A stretch of 40,710 nucleotides of DNA from UBA6544 sp038131165 (GTDB lineage: Bacteria > Pseudomonadota > Alphaproteobacteria > UBA8366). Location of the stretch: NCBI GenBank assembly GCA_038131165.1, contig JAYPOZ010000031.1, forward strand, positions 1 to 40,710, given 5' to 3'. Below the pieces are notes generated by a model. The model made no database searches and had not been told where the DNA came from. It saw only the letters and a list, made by a program, of their open reading frames with translations. Every line of letters begins with the position of its first letter. Within the stretch, counting starts at the first letter, position 1. Both the position numbers and the translations under genes were made by a program. Positions 14,678-23,594 of the stretch are shown one piece after another.

Positions 14678-17146
14678 ATGAACTCTTTTCGCGTGAGAAT
14701 ACGCCTCATCCTCTCCGCCATTTTTATTGCCTGGGAACGGGTGTGGCGCGCCTTCTGGCCTGCAGCGGGTATCGCCGGAACCTTCATTGCACTGGCGCTT
14801 TTCGATATTCCATCCCGCCTGCCGGTTTGGCTGCACGTATGTGCGCTGCTCGGCGCCGGACTGGTATTCAGCCTCCTCTTATGGCGCGGAGGTAGGTCGC
14901 TCCGCCCACCCACTCAGTTGGCCGCGCTGCGACGCTTGCAGCGCATCAACGGGCTGCCGCACCGACCGTTGGAGACGCTCTCGGACACTCTGGCGGAAGG
15001 TCTTCAGGACGACGAAAGCCAAGCGCTCTGGCGTCTGCATCGCCGGCGGCTGCACGCCCAGATCGAGCGGCTGCGGGTCGGCCTGCCACATCCGGGGCTC
15101 ATTCGCCTCGACCGCCGCGCCCTGCGCATCGCCCTTGGCGTCTTGCTCATTGCGGGGGTGACCGCTGCGGGCCAAGATACATCGGATCGGATGGCGCGGG
15201 CATTCGTGCCGCAACTCGCAATGTTCGAGCCCGCAAGTCCGCCGATCATCGATGCGTGGCTGACTCCGCCGGCCTACACAGGCGTGCCGCCGGTCTTTCT
15301 GACAGGGCCGGACGCGAAATCCCGGAAATTCGTCGAAGTGCCGGAATCGAGCCAACTTTCCGTCCGGATCTCCGGCGCCGCGACCGAGCCGCAAATTCAG
15401 CGGGTTCGAGGAGATATTCCCGCAGGACGCCTCGACGAGAAAACCCATGGCGTGGACCTCGAACTTCGCGAAAGCGATACGGTTGCCGTCTCCATTGACG
15501 AGGTAAAGGCGGCGGAGTGGACGATTCGGACCACGCCTGATGCTTTGCCACGCGCGGCTTTCCTTTCGACACCGGGGGAAGGTCGTGGGAATGTCCTGCG
15601 AATCGAATATCGCGCGAGTGACGATTACGGCCTTGCGAACGTCCGCGCCGTCGTCACTCGGGCGACGAAAACGAACGCCGCGGCAGGCCCTGCCGAGATC
15701 GAAACGCTCGATCTGCCGCTTCCGAAGGTCGGCGCCAAGAAAGCCGCCTCGATCAGTTATCACGATCTCACGCCGCATCCGTGGGCGGGTCTTCCCGTAA
15801 TGCTTCATTTGGAAGCGACAGACGCCGCGGGGCAGGTCGGACGCAGCGGACCCGTCCGGGTAATTCTGCCGGAACGCGAATTCTCTCATCCGGTGGCGCG
15901 CGAGATCGTCGTCGAACGGCGGACGCTCATAGCCGATCCCGAAAGCGCCGATATTGTCTCAGAAACGCTGCAGGACATCGCCTGGCAACAGGACAGATAC
16001 GACGGCGACGTTACGGTTTTCATGGCATTGACCTTAGCCGCGCGGCGATTGCTCACTGCTGAACCCGCGACACTGGAATCCCTGCAACAACTGTTGTGGG
16101 ATACCGCCCTGCGAGTCGAGGACGGCAAACTATCGATCGCAAGGCGGAACGTGCGCGACGCCGAGGAAGCCTTGCGCAAGGCCTTGGACGAGAACGTTAC
16201 GGATAGCGAACTCGCTCGCCTTATGGATCAACTTGAATCCGCGCTCGACAGTTATTTCCAAGAACTCAGCAAGATGATGCAGCAAGCGGATCCAAAAGCC
16301 GCCGAAGCGATGCCGCGCAACGACAAGGCCATCGCGCTCACGCAGCAGGATTTTAAGAATTTGATGGACGAAATCCGCAAGCTTGCGGAAAGCGGCTCGC
16401 GCGCCGATGCCAAACAGTTGCTGTCGCAGCTTAAGAATCTTTTGGAGAACATGCGGACAGGTCAAACGGCCCGCATGTCGCCGCAGGGTCAGAAATCGAT
16501 GCAATTGCTGAACAAGCTGCAGGACCTGATCAAGGATCAGCAAGGTTTGCTCGACAAGACCTTCCGTGAAGCGCAGCGCAGCGGCCAGCTGCGGCCCCGG
16601 ACTCCATCACAAAAGTTTCCCCGCCGAGGCGACCCCAAAGAGGGCGATATGGCCCCAGGGGGCCCACCGGGCGACGCGGCCGCAAATGCTCAGAGGCAGG
16701 AGGCTCTGCGGCGGCGTCTCGGGGATATCATGCGCCAGCTTGGAGAATTGACCCAATCCATTCCCCGCCCGATGGGTCGGGCCGAAAGGTCGATGCGGCG
16801 ATCGTCTGAATTCCTCGGCAGCGGCCGCCCGGGAGAAGCGGTCACCCCGCAAACGCAAGCCCTGGATCAACTTCAGGAAAGCGCTCGCATGGCGACTCAA
16901 CAACTCATGAAGCAAATGGGCCAAGGCGTGGGACGGCGGCCGGGCGAACTCGGCGAACGACAGGACCCCTTTGGCAGAACACCCGATGGAGCCGGGGGCA
17001 TGAACACCAGCGACATCGGAATCAAAGAGCCCGATGCCCTGCAACGTGCCCGCGAGATCAGAAACGAACTTCGCCGCCGGGCCGGCCAGCGTACCCGCCC
17101 CGAGACGGAGCGGGAGTATATCGACCGATTGTTGAGACAATTCTAG
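14678..17146 (+). CDS. TIGR02302/DUF4175-family large membrane protein
   Basis: An 822-residue protein of the alphaproteobacterial TIGR02302 family, function unknown. Two hydrophobic helices lie at about 24-42 and 50-67, and a third at about 150-166, followed by a large soluble part with beta-rich segments (about 190-430). The C-terminal third is helical, charged and rich in Gln, Arg and Met (about 480-822), with likely coiled coils such as RKLAESGSRADAKQLLSQL. Length and layout match the family. It follows lysA by 24 bases and converges with the zinc-ribbon gene, 18 bases between stops. The envelope setting suggests an inner-membrane structural or assembly role, but that is inference. Confidence 0.9.
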   Translation: MNSFRVRIRLILSAIFIAWERVWRAFWPAAGIAGTFIALALFDIPSRLPVWLHVCALLGAGLVFSLLLWRGGRSLRPPTQLAALRRLQRINGLPHRPLETLSDTLAEGLQDDESQALWRLHRRRLHAQIERLRVGLPHPGLIRLDRRALRIALGVLLIAGVTAAGQDTSDRMARAFVPQLAMFEPASPPIIDAWLTPPAYTGVPPVFLTGPDAKSRKFVEVPESSQLSVRISGAATEPQIQRVRGDIPAGRLDEKTHGVDLELRESDTVAVSIDEVKAAEWTIRTTPDALPRAAFLSTPGEGRGNVLRIEYRASDDYGLANVRAVVTRATKTNAAAGPAEIETLDLPLPKVGAKKAASISYHDLTPHPWAGLPVMLHLEATDAAGQVGRSGPVRVILPEREFSHPVAREIVVERRTLIADPESADIVSETLQDIAWQQDRYDGDVTVFMALTLAARRLLTAEPATLESLQQLLWDTALRVEDGKLSIARRNVRDAEEALRKALDENVTDSELARLMDQLESALDSYFQELSKMMQQADPKAAEAMPRNDKAIALTQQDFKNLMDEIRKLAESGSRADAKQLLSQLKNLLENMRTGQTARMSPQGQKSMQLLNKLQDLIKDQQGLLDKTFREAQRSGQLRPRTPSQKFPRRGDPKEGDMAPGGPPGDAAANAQRQEALRRRLGDIMRQLGELTQSIPRPMGRAERSMRRSSEFLGSGRPGEAVTPQTQALDQLQESARMATQQLMKQMGQGVGRRPGELGERQDPFGRTPDGAGGMNTSDIGIKEPDALQRAREIRNELRRRAGQRTRPETEREYIDRLLRQF

Positions 17147-17164
17147 GCAGCGCCTTCACAGCGC

Positions 17165-18100
17165 CTAATTCGACTGCGGCTTTTCCATCATCTTTTCGCC
17201 GCCCATCTTCCCGTTCATCGCCTCTTCCTCTGCCAGGGTAAAAGTGATTCGCAGGCCTGTCGCGCCGCGCGGCGGGTTTTCGGTAGCTGTTTCGTAGTCG
17301 ACTTTCTCGCCGGGGAGAATGCGGGGTTCCTTCGCCTCAAAGGTCCAACTCGAAATGTCTCCGCCTTTCGAATCGATGAGCACCGCCTTGAGCAAAGGCA
17401 CTTCGATAATCTTGCCGGTCTCGTTCATGATCTGACCGGTCACGCCCAGAATGCGCTTTTTATCTTTCACATCCACGAAGGTTTTGGGTTCGAAGATTTT
17501 CAGGCCGTATCCAAGCGTATTGGCGGGAAATCCAACCATCATAAAGACTTTGTTGGCAGCCGGGAAGAAATGGACAACCGAATCGCGCCAAACAAACGCG
17601 CTGCTGGTGCTGCCGATCAGAATAAGGGCCAGCAAGACCCAGTACTTCATTGTGCCGCCGCTGCGACCACTCCTGGCCTGCGCCGACCGATCCCGCGGTA
17701 CGAAACTGGATTCTGGCGGGATGGGCGGTGGATCCGCGCGCATCGCATCGGAAACCCCCGACCCCTCTTCGTAATCGTCGTCGTCGTAATCGTCTTCGTC
17801 GTCGTAATCGTCATCTGCCGCAGCAGTCGCTTGCGGAATAGGCGGCGGCGGCGGCGGCGGCGCTTCCGTAGAGTCGGCTACGGGTGGCGGTGGAGGAGGC
17901 GGCGGCGGTGCTTCCGTGGGGTCGGCTGGCGCAGATGGGGCGCGGGCAGCCGCCGCAGCCGCAGGCGCTGCGGCGGCCCCTTCGGGCATGGCATGCCAAC
18001 GATGGTCGCATTTACCGCATTTAACTTTGCGGCCTTTGGTTCCGAGCGCGTCGTCCTTGATTTTAAATCGGGCGCCGCAATTGGGACAGGTAAGGTTCAT
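17165..18100 (-). CDS. MJ0042-type zinc-ribbon membrane protein with DUF3426-like C-terminus
   Basis: A 311-residue protein with three parts. Residues 1-40 form an MJ0042 zinc ribbon (C5, C8, C28, C31). Residues about 41-150 are disordered: an Ala/Pro section with two copies of a TEA-polyproline unit and then an Asp/Tyr/Glu stretch. A single membrane helix (YWVLLALILIG, about 155-175) leads to a DUF3426-like domain of about 120 residues, presumably periplasmic. Function is unknown; the family is often beside ftsEX. ATG 18100 has GGAAG upstream and starts MNLTCPNCG; the open frame to 18118 adds six unrelated residues. It diverges from ftsE. Confidence 0.9.
   Translation of the reverse strand: MNLTCPNCGARFKIKDDALGTKGRKVKCGKCDHRWHAMPEGAAAAPAAAAAARAPSAPADPTEAPPPPPPPPPVADSTEAPPPPPPPIPQATAAADDDYDDEDDYDDDDYEEGSGVSDAMRADPPPIPPESSFVPRDRSAQARSGRSGGTMKYWVLLALILIGSTSSAFVWRDSVVHFFPAANKVFMMVGFPANTLGYGLKIFEPKTFVDVKDKKRILGVTGQIMNETGKIIEVPLLKAVLIDSKGGDISSWTFEAKEPRILPGEKVDYETATENPPRGATGLRITFTLAEEEAMNGKMGGEKMMEKPQSN
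17768..17812. repeat. Short imperfect tandem repeat coding for an acidic stretch
   Basis: Units of GTCGTCGTAATCGTC recur with small changes. On the minus strand they encode the Asp/Glu/Tyr run of the zinc-ribbon protein (DYDDEDDYDDDDYEEG), so they may vary in length between strains. Confidence 0.7.
17841..17927. repeat. Two-copy repeat coding for TEA-polyproline units
   Basis: Two GGCGGCGGC-rich blocks, each ending CTTCCGT(A/G)G(A/G)GTCGGCT, encode two units of ADxTEA followed by 7-9 prolines in the zinc-ribbon protein. The first copy is about 17841-17879, the second about 17882-17927. Confidence 0.75.
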
Positions 18101-18242
18101 TGCCGCTTCCGTCCACATCCTTAATTATTCTGTGGGGTCAAAACTAAGAGCAGACCGTCCTACTTGCAAGAACGGTGGTGCTAAACCAGAATCGGGTAGC
18201 GCGCAATCGGGCGGCGCGCGCTCCATCAGATCAGGCCCCACC

Positions 18243-18947
18243 GTGGACGAGGAGACCGCAACCAGCGTGGTTCAGTTCGAGAATGTCGGTGTCCGTTACG
18301 GAACCGGGCCGGAAGTGTTGAGCGATATTACTTTCGAGTTGCCCGACAGTTCCTTCCATTTCGTCACCGGACCGAGTGGCGCGGGGAAGTCGTCGCTGCT
18401 GAAGCTCATGTATTTGGCGCTGCGACCAAGCCGCGGTTTAATCAGCCTGTTCGGCCGCAACGCTGCGGGCATCGAGCGGGACGAGCTCCCGATGATAAGA
18501 CGTCAGATCGGCGTTGTTTTTCAAAACTTTAGACTTATCGATCACCTCTCCACCTTCGACAATGTGGCCTTGCCTCTCCGGGTTGCCGGCGCCGCGGAGA
18601 GCATGATTCAGAAGCACGTCGGGGAGCTTTTAAGGTGGGTCGGCCTCGCCGATCATCTGGAAGCCAAGCCTCCGACGCTCTCTGGCGGACAACAGCAACG
18701 GGTTGCCATTGCCCGGGCCGTTATCGGCCGCCCGCGACTTCTCCTGGCCGATGAGCCGACAGGTAATGTCGATGATCAAATCGCCGTTCGCCTGCTCTAT
18801 CTTTTCGAAGAATTGAACCGAATGGGAACGACAGTGGTGATCGCGACCCATAACGAATTCCTCGTCAAGCGGTTCGGCCACGCGCAACTTCACCTCGAAG
18901 ACGGTCGACTCCACGCCCGCCCTCCGGCGAAGAAGACGCAATCGTGA
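18243..18947 (+). CDS. ftsE: Cell division ATP-binding protein FtsE
   Basis: A 234-residue ABC ATPase that works with FtsX to drive peptidoglycan hydrolase activation at the division septum. Walker A GPSGAGKSS is at 43-51, the Q-loop in VVFQNFRL, signature LSGGQQQR near 145, Walker B LLLADEPTGNVD just after, and the switch His in IATHNE. There is no ATG at the expected position. GTG 18243 gives MDEETATSVVQFENVG; GTG 18267 (MVQFENVG) is possible, with GAGGAG 12 bases upstream. ftsX follows after 3 bases. The zinc-ribbon gene diverges across 142 bases. Confidence 0.95.
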   Translation: MDEETATSVVQFENVGVRYGTGPEVLSDITFELPDSSFHFVTGPSGAGKSSLLKLMYLALRPSRGLISLFGRNAAGIERDELPMIRRQIGVVFQNFRLIDHLSTFDNVALPLRVAGAAESMIQKHVGELLRWVGLADHLEAKPPTLSGGQQQRVAIARAVIGRPRLLLADEPTGNVDDQIAVRLLYLFEELNRMGTTVVIATHNEFLVKRFGHAQLHLEDGRLHARPPAKKTQS

Positions 18948-18950
18948 CAC

Positions 18951-19835
18951 ATGGCTGAACGCAACGACCTGCCGCTTTCGGAAGATGCCTCGACTCGGCT
19001 CATGCCGTGGATCGTCGGCGTGATGGCCTATCTGGCCGCCATCGCCCTGGCGGCGGCGCTGATGTTGTCCAATGTCGCGGCCGAATGGAGCCGAGGTCTC
19101 GAAGGCACGCTGACGGTGCAGGTGCCTATCCCGGATGCGGATACCGCAGAGCAAACCGACGCACGCATCGTCGCGGCCGTGCGCATTCTCCTGAAGACCC
19201 CCGGGATCGTCAGCGCTCGGCCGATTCCCCTGGCGGAAGTTGCGGCCATGCTAGAGCCCTGGCTTGGTGCCGGCGCGAAAATGAGCGATCTGCCGCTGCC
19301 CCGGGTAATCGATGTGCGGATGGAGGAGGGTGCCCGTCTCGATCTGACGGCGCTTTCGCGTAAGCTAAACGAGACGGTGCCCGGAGCTTCGATCGAGGAT
19401 CACGAGCAATGGCGCAGCACGCTGATCGTCCTGTTCCGATCGATGGAGGTCGTCGCGTTTATTGTGATCGTTCTGATCGGTACGGTCGCTTTTTCGGCCA
19501 TCGTTTTCACCATTCGCAGCGTCCTGGCCGTCCACCAGGAGATTGTCGAAGTTTTGCACCTCATCGGCGCGCAGAATGCCTATATTGCCGAGCAATTTCA
19601 AAAGCATGCCTTCCGCGTTGCTTTGAAAGGCAGCCTCGGCGGCACCGGGTTCGCGTTTCTGACGATACTGGGGATTCTCTTTCTGACCCGGGATCTCGAG
19701 GCAAGTCTGCTGCCGACGAGCGCATTGGCTTACTGGCACTGGCTTGTGCTGGCTCTCTTGCCTATCGCTGAATCCTATGGCGCCATGATAACCGCCCGCA
19801 TCACGATCTTACGGGCACTCCGCCGCATGTTCTGA
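18951..19835 (+). CDS. ftsX: Cell division protein FtsX
   Basis: A 294-residue permease-like partner of FtsE. Four membrane helices are expected and visible at about 19-41, 166-190, 222-245 and 261-283, with an extracytoplasmic loop of about 120 residues between the first two that would contact a periplasmic amidase activator. Length fits alphaproteobacterial FtsX. Its stop overlaps the next start in TGATG, coupling it to the DUF218 gene. The frame is supported by the 3-base gap from ftsE. Confidence 0.94.
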   Translation: MAERNDLPLSEDASTRLMPWIVGVMAYLAAIALAAALMLSNVAAEWSRGLEGTLTVQVPIPDADTAEQTDARIVAAVRILLKTPGIVSARPIPLAEVAAMLEPWLGAGAKMSDLPLPRVIDVRMEEGARLDLTALSRKLNETVPGASIEDHEQWRSTLIVLFRSMEVVAFIVIVLIGTVAFSAIVFTIRSVLAVHQEIVEVLHLIGAQNAYIAEQFQKHAFRVALKGSLGGTGFAFLTILGILFLTRDLEASLLPTSALAYWHWLVLALLPIAESYGAMITARITILRALRRMF

Positions 19836-20467
19836 TGGCTAAGGTTTCAAAGCGAAGGCAGATGCGACCGTATACCCGAAGTTACCGACCGTTTCTCTTC
19901 GGAGTGATCATCGCGATTTTCTTGTTTTGGGCCGCCGGTCTTTTTGCGTTTCTGGACGCGGTCCCCAAGAGTCCGGACCGGCCAGATGTGCATACCGACG
20001 CCATCGTGGTCCTGACAGGGGGGAGCCTCAGACTACAAACCGGTCTCGCACTGCTGCAGGGCGGCCATGCCAGAAAGTTGTTTGTCTCAGGCGTCCACAG
20101 GGGCGTTGATGTGGAGCAACTGCTGCGCCTGGCGCGGCAATCGCCGAGCGAGTCGGATTGTTGCATTGCGCTTGGCCATGAAGCCGACGATACCTTCGGC
20201 AACGCAAACGAAACCGCTCTTTGGATGCAGTCGGAAGGTTTTAGGAGTCTCCGCCTCGTCACCGCGGCATACCACATGCCGCGAAGCGTCATCGAATTCC
20301 GCAATGCCATGCCGACCATCGAGCTGTACCCGCATCCGGTTTTCCCTCAGCGCGTAAAACTCGGAGAATGGTGGCGCTGGCCGGGTACGGCCGGCTTGAT
20401 TTTCGGGGAGTACTCCAAGTATTTGATTGCCAGAACTCGGCATGTCCTCATGCGGTTCACCGGATAG
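19835..20467 (+). CDS. YdcF-like DUF218 protein
   Basis: A 210-residue protein with one N-terminal membrane helix (about 20-42) and a DUF218 domain. DAIVVLTGG (about 56-64), GNANETALWM and LVTAAYHMPRS are the conserved blocks. E. coli relatives SanA, ElyC and YdcF act in envelope or peptidoglycan homeostasis, with details unresolved. It overlaps ftsX by one base and precedes plsC by 9 bases, so it belongs to the ftsEX-ydcF-plsC operon, a common alphaproteobacterial order. Confidence 0.92.
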   Translation: MAKVSKRRQMRPYTRSYRPFLFGVIIAIFLFWAAGLFAFLDAVPKSPDRPDVHTDAIVVLTGGSLRLQTGLALLQGGHARKLFVSGVHRGVDVEQLLRLARQSPSESDCCIALGHEADDTFGNANETALWMQSEGFRSLRLVTAAYHMPRSVIEFRNAMPTIELYPHPVFPQRVKLGEWWRWPGTAGLIFGEYSKYLIARTRHVLMRFTG

Positions 20468-20476
20468 GAGTTTCAG

Positions 20477-21238
20477 TTGGCGACCCTTCGCTCCACGATA
20501 TTTGCCGTTATTTTCTATTCTTGGTCGGCCCTCCTGAGTCCGTTGTACCTTCCGCTCATGCTCGGCACGCGACGGTTCTTCTGGCGCTGCTGCCTGTCCT
20601 GGTGCCGTAGCTGTATGGGTCTCATTCGGCTCTTGCTTGGCATCAGTTACGAAGTCCGAGGCCGCGAACACATCGAAGGTGGGCCCTTTATCATCGCTTC
20701 AAAGCATCAGTCCGCCTGGGACACGCTGGTCTACAACGCCATTCTGCTCGACTGTGCCTATGTCGTGAAACGGGAACTCTTGTGGTTTCCCTTTTTCGGT
20801 TGGTTCTTGTGGCGAGTCGGCATGATCGGTATCGACCGGACGGGCGGCGCATCGGCCTTAAAGCGCTTGGTCGCCGACTGCAAACAGCGGCTCGCCGCCG
20901 GCCGGTCGGTCATTATTTTCCCCCAAGGCACACGAACGACCCCGGGGGCTTCGGCCCCTTATCTGCCTGGCATAGCGGCGCTCTATACCCAATGCAATGT
21001 AGCCGTTGTCCCGGCAGCGCTGAACTCGGGACTCTTCTGGCCGCGGCGAACCTTCGTCAAATATCGGGGCCGCATCGTGGTTGAATTCCAGCCACCGATC
21101 GAACCCGGCCTCCCCCGCCGCGAATTCGCCGCCCAGCTCGAGGAAAGTATCGAGACCGCCACGAGGAAGATCGAAGAAGAAGCGCATTCGAAGTATCGCC
21201 TTCCCACGCCGCAAGCCGAGAAACCTGCGGCCGATTGA
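20477..21238 (+). CDS. plsC: 1-Acyl-sn-glycerol-3-phosphate acyltransferase
   Basis: A 253-residue membrane acyltransferase that makes phosphatidic acid from lysophosphatidic acid. The catalytic HX4D motif is H77-D82 (KHQSAWD). The substrate motif reads FPQGTR (148-153), Gln replacing the usual Glu. LPGIAALY (163-170) matches motif IV. Two hydrophobic helices occupy about 8-30 and 46-56. The start is TTG 20477, with GGAG six bases upstream and only 9 bases after the DUF218 stop. Last gene of the ftsEX group; nrdJ begins 82 bases on. Confidence 0.95.
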   Translation: MATLRSTIFAVIFYSWSALLSPLYLPLMLGTRRFFWRCCLSWCRSCMGLIRLLLGISYEVRGREHIEGGPFIIASKHQSAWDTLVYNAILLDCAYVVKRELLWFPFFGWFLWRVGMIGIDRTGGASALKRLVADCKQRLAAGRSVIIFPQGTRTTPGASAPYLPGIAALYTQCNVAVVPAALNSGLFWPRRTFVKYRGRIVVEFQPPIEPGLPRREFAAQLEESIETATRKIEEEAHSKYRLPTPQAEKPAAD

Positions 21239-21320
21239 CCGCACCGGCGCTCCATTCTAGGCTCCCGAGTCGGCGGCTTCGGCGACCGCGCCAAATGCCG
21301 TGGAACAAGGGCGATACCAG

Positions 21321-23594
21321 ATGACGGAGATGAGCGACCTCTCTCGGCAGATCTGGGAGATGAAATACCGCTATACCGACCCGGTAACCCTGTCTGCCGA
21401 AGAGAACGTCGAAGCGACCTGGCGGCGTTTGGCAAACGCGCTGGCCGCACCGGAGACAGATACCGCCCTGTGGCGTGAGCGCTTCTACGGCGCCCTGTCC
21501 GATTTCCGCTTCCTGCCGGCAGGACGCATTCTCGCGGGCGCAGGAACCGGCCGCGACGTGACGCTCTTTAATTGCTTCGTCATGGGCGCCATTCCGGACG
21601 ACATGGCCGGCATATTCGAGGGCCTCAAGGAAGCCGCCCTCACGATGCAGCAAGGCGGCGGAATAGGATACGATTTCTCGACTTTGCGGCCGGCAGGCGC
21701 GCCGGTGCACGGCGTCGGCGCGGATGCGTCGGGACCGCTGAGTTTCATGGACGTTTGGGACGCCATGTGCCGGACGATCATGAGCGCGGGGTCGCGACGG
21801 GGTGCGATGATGGGCACTTTGCGCTGCGACCATCCGGATATCGAGGCATTTGTCGATGCCAAACGCGATCCGGCCAAACTTAGAATGTTTAACCTCTCGG
21901 TTCTGGTCACGGATGCCTTCATGAGTGCGGTCCGCGAGGATGGGAGCTGGCCGCTGATCTTCGCCGGCACCACCTACAGGACGGTAGGTGCGCGCGACCT
22001 ATGGCATCGCATCATGCGCTCGACCTACGAGACTGCGGAGCCGGGCGTCATATTCATCGACCGGGTCAATGCCGCCAATAATTTGTCGTATTGCGAGAGC
22101 ATTGCTGCGACGAATCCTTGCGGCGAGCAACCGCTTCCACCATACGGCGCTTGCCTGCTCGGCTCGATCAACCTGTCGCGGTTGGTGATCGATCCCTTCA
22201 GCGACGAAGCGCGGCTCGATTCCGATGCCTTAGAGACGCTCGTCCCGGTGGCGGTCCGCATGCTGGACAACGCCATCGACGTTTCCCGTTTTCCGCTTGA
22301 GGCGCAGCGCCAGGAGGCTGAAGCGAAGCGACGAATCGGATTGGGCGTCACCGGTCTCGCGGACGCACTGGCCATGTGCGGCGTCCGCTACGGCAGCAAG
22401 GCCGCGGTCGCGCTGACCCGGGATTGGCTGCGCCGATTACGCGATACTGCCTATTCGGCGTCGACCGAGCTCGCGCGCGAGAAAGGCGCTTTCCCGCTGT
22501 TTGACCGGGACGCCTATCTGGCGGGCGAAACCGTCAAGCGCCTCGACGCGGATATCAAGGCCGCGATTGCCGCCCAGGGGATTCGCAATGCCTTGCTCAC
22601 ATCGATCGCGCCGACCGGCACGATTTCCCTGCTCGCGGACAATGTCTCCTCGGGGATCGAGCCGATATTTGCTCATGAGTACCAGCGCAAGATACTGACG
22701 AACGAGGGTCGGCAGAGGGAAGAGGCCGTCACCGATTTTGCCTACCGCACATATCGAAGTTTGGTTGGCGGCGCGGTGCCGCCGCCGGATATTTTTGTCG
22801 ATATCGCGGCGCTGGCCCCCGGCGATCACTTGGCCATTCACGCAGCCGCGCAGCAGTTCGTCGACAGTTCGATTTCGAAAACGGTGAATGTACCGGAAGA
22901 TATCTCATTTGACGCTTTCGAAGACATCTACACTCAAGCTTATGACCTCGGCTGCAAGGGCTGCACCACCTATCGCCCGAACTCGATCACCGGAAGCGTC
23001 CTGTCGGCAGAAACGACGGGCATCGAAATGGGGGATGATATCGACCGCGTCAGCGATGCCGGCCCTGTGGTCTATATGACGCAACCGCTCGAGCGCCCCG
23101 AGTCGCTCGAAGGGCGGACTTACAAGATCACCTGGCCCGATAGCGATCATGCCATCTACATCACCGTCAACGACGTCCTGCAGGACGGCAGACGCCGTCC
23201 TTTCGAAGTCTTCATCAATTCCAAGAACATGGAGCATTACGCCTGGACCGTGGCGCTGACGAGGATGATTAGCGCGGTCTTCCGCCGGGGCGGCGACGTC
23301 TCCTTCGTGGTGGAGGAATTAAAGGCGGTATTCGACCCGCGGGGCGGCCACTGGATGGGCGGGAAGTATGTACCCTCCCTGCTGGCGGCGATTGGCGAAC
23401 AGATCGAGCGGCACATCATCGAGATCGGATTTCTCTCGCAGAGCGGAGTACGGTCCGACGTGACCCGCGCAGCGCCTAAGGCCGCCATCGTGCAAGCGCC
23501 CCCTCGGCAATGTCCGAAATGCGGCGGCGCCGACCTACGCCATCAGGAGGGGTGTGAGGTTTGCGGTGCCTGTGGTTACTCCAAATGCGCTTAG
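21321..23594 (+). CDS. nrdJ: Adenosylcobalamin-dependent ribonucleoside-diphosphate reductase (class II)
   Basis: A 757-residue class II reductase that makes deoxynucleotides with a radical derived from coenzyme B12, so it needs neither oxygen nor a NrdB subunit. The active site NPCGE (N265, C267, E269) holds the thiyl-radical cysteine. C85 (LFNCFV) and C278 (GACLLGSINL) form the expected redox pair; the 11-residue spacing of C267 and C278 equals that of the Thermotoga enzyme. The C-terminus ends in a cysteine-rich ribbon (CPKCGG, CEVCGACGYSKC) that probably relays reducing power. ATG 21321 is chosen over GTG 21300 for its CAAGGG site. Its stop overlaps the mscS stop on the other strand by 3 bases. 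Confidence 0.96.
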   Translation: MTEMSDLSRQIWEMKYRYTDPVTLSAEENVEATWRRLANALAAPETDTALWRERFYGALSDFRFLPAGRILAGAGTGRDVTLFNCFVMGAIPDDMAGIFEGLKEAALTMQQGGGIGYDFSTLRPAGAPVHGVGADASGPLSFMDVWDAMCRTIMSAGSRRGAMMGTLRCDHPDIEAFVDAKRDPAKLRMFNLSVLVTDAFMSAVREDGSWPLIFAGTTYRTVGARDLWHRIMRSTYETAEPGVIFIDRVNAANNLSYCESIAATNPCGEQPLPPYGACLLGSINLSRLVIDPFSDEARLDSDALETLVPVAVRMLDNAIDVSRFPLEAQRQEAEAKRRIGLGVTGLADALAMCGVRYGSKAAVALTRDWLRRLRDTAYSASTELAREKGAFPLFDRDAYLAGETVKRLDADIKAAIAAQGIRNALLTSIAPTGTISLLADNVSSGIEPIFAHEYQRKILTNEGRQREEAVTDFAYRTYRSLVGGAVPPPDIFVDIAALAPGDHLAIHAAAQQFVDSSISKTVNVPEDISFDAFEDIYTQAYDLGCKGCTTYRPNSITGSVLSAETTGIEMGDDIDRVSDAGPVVYMTQPLERPESLEGRTYKITWPDSDHAIYITVNDVLQDGRRRPFEVFINSKNMEHYAWTVALTRMISAVFRRGGDVSFVVEELKAVFDPRGGHWMGGKYVPSLLAAIGEQIERHIIEIGFLSQSGVRSDVTRAAPKAAIVQAPPRQCPKCGGADLRHQEGCEVCGACGYSKCA

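Noticed and set aside
17147..17164. Bidirectional terminator between the TIGR02302 and zinc-ribbon genes
   Set aside because: The GCGCC-like copies are direct rather than inverted, so they do not form a stem.
21239..21320. Cobalamin riboswitch before nrdJ
   Set aside because: The gap is only 82 bases and has no B12-box sequence; the single GCCACTG found lies inside nrdJ.
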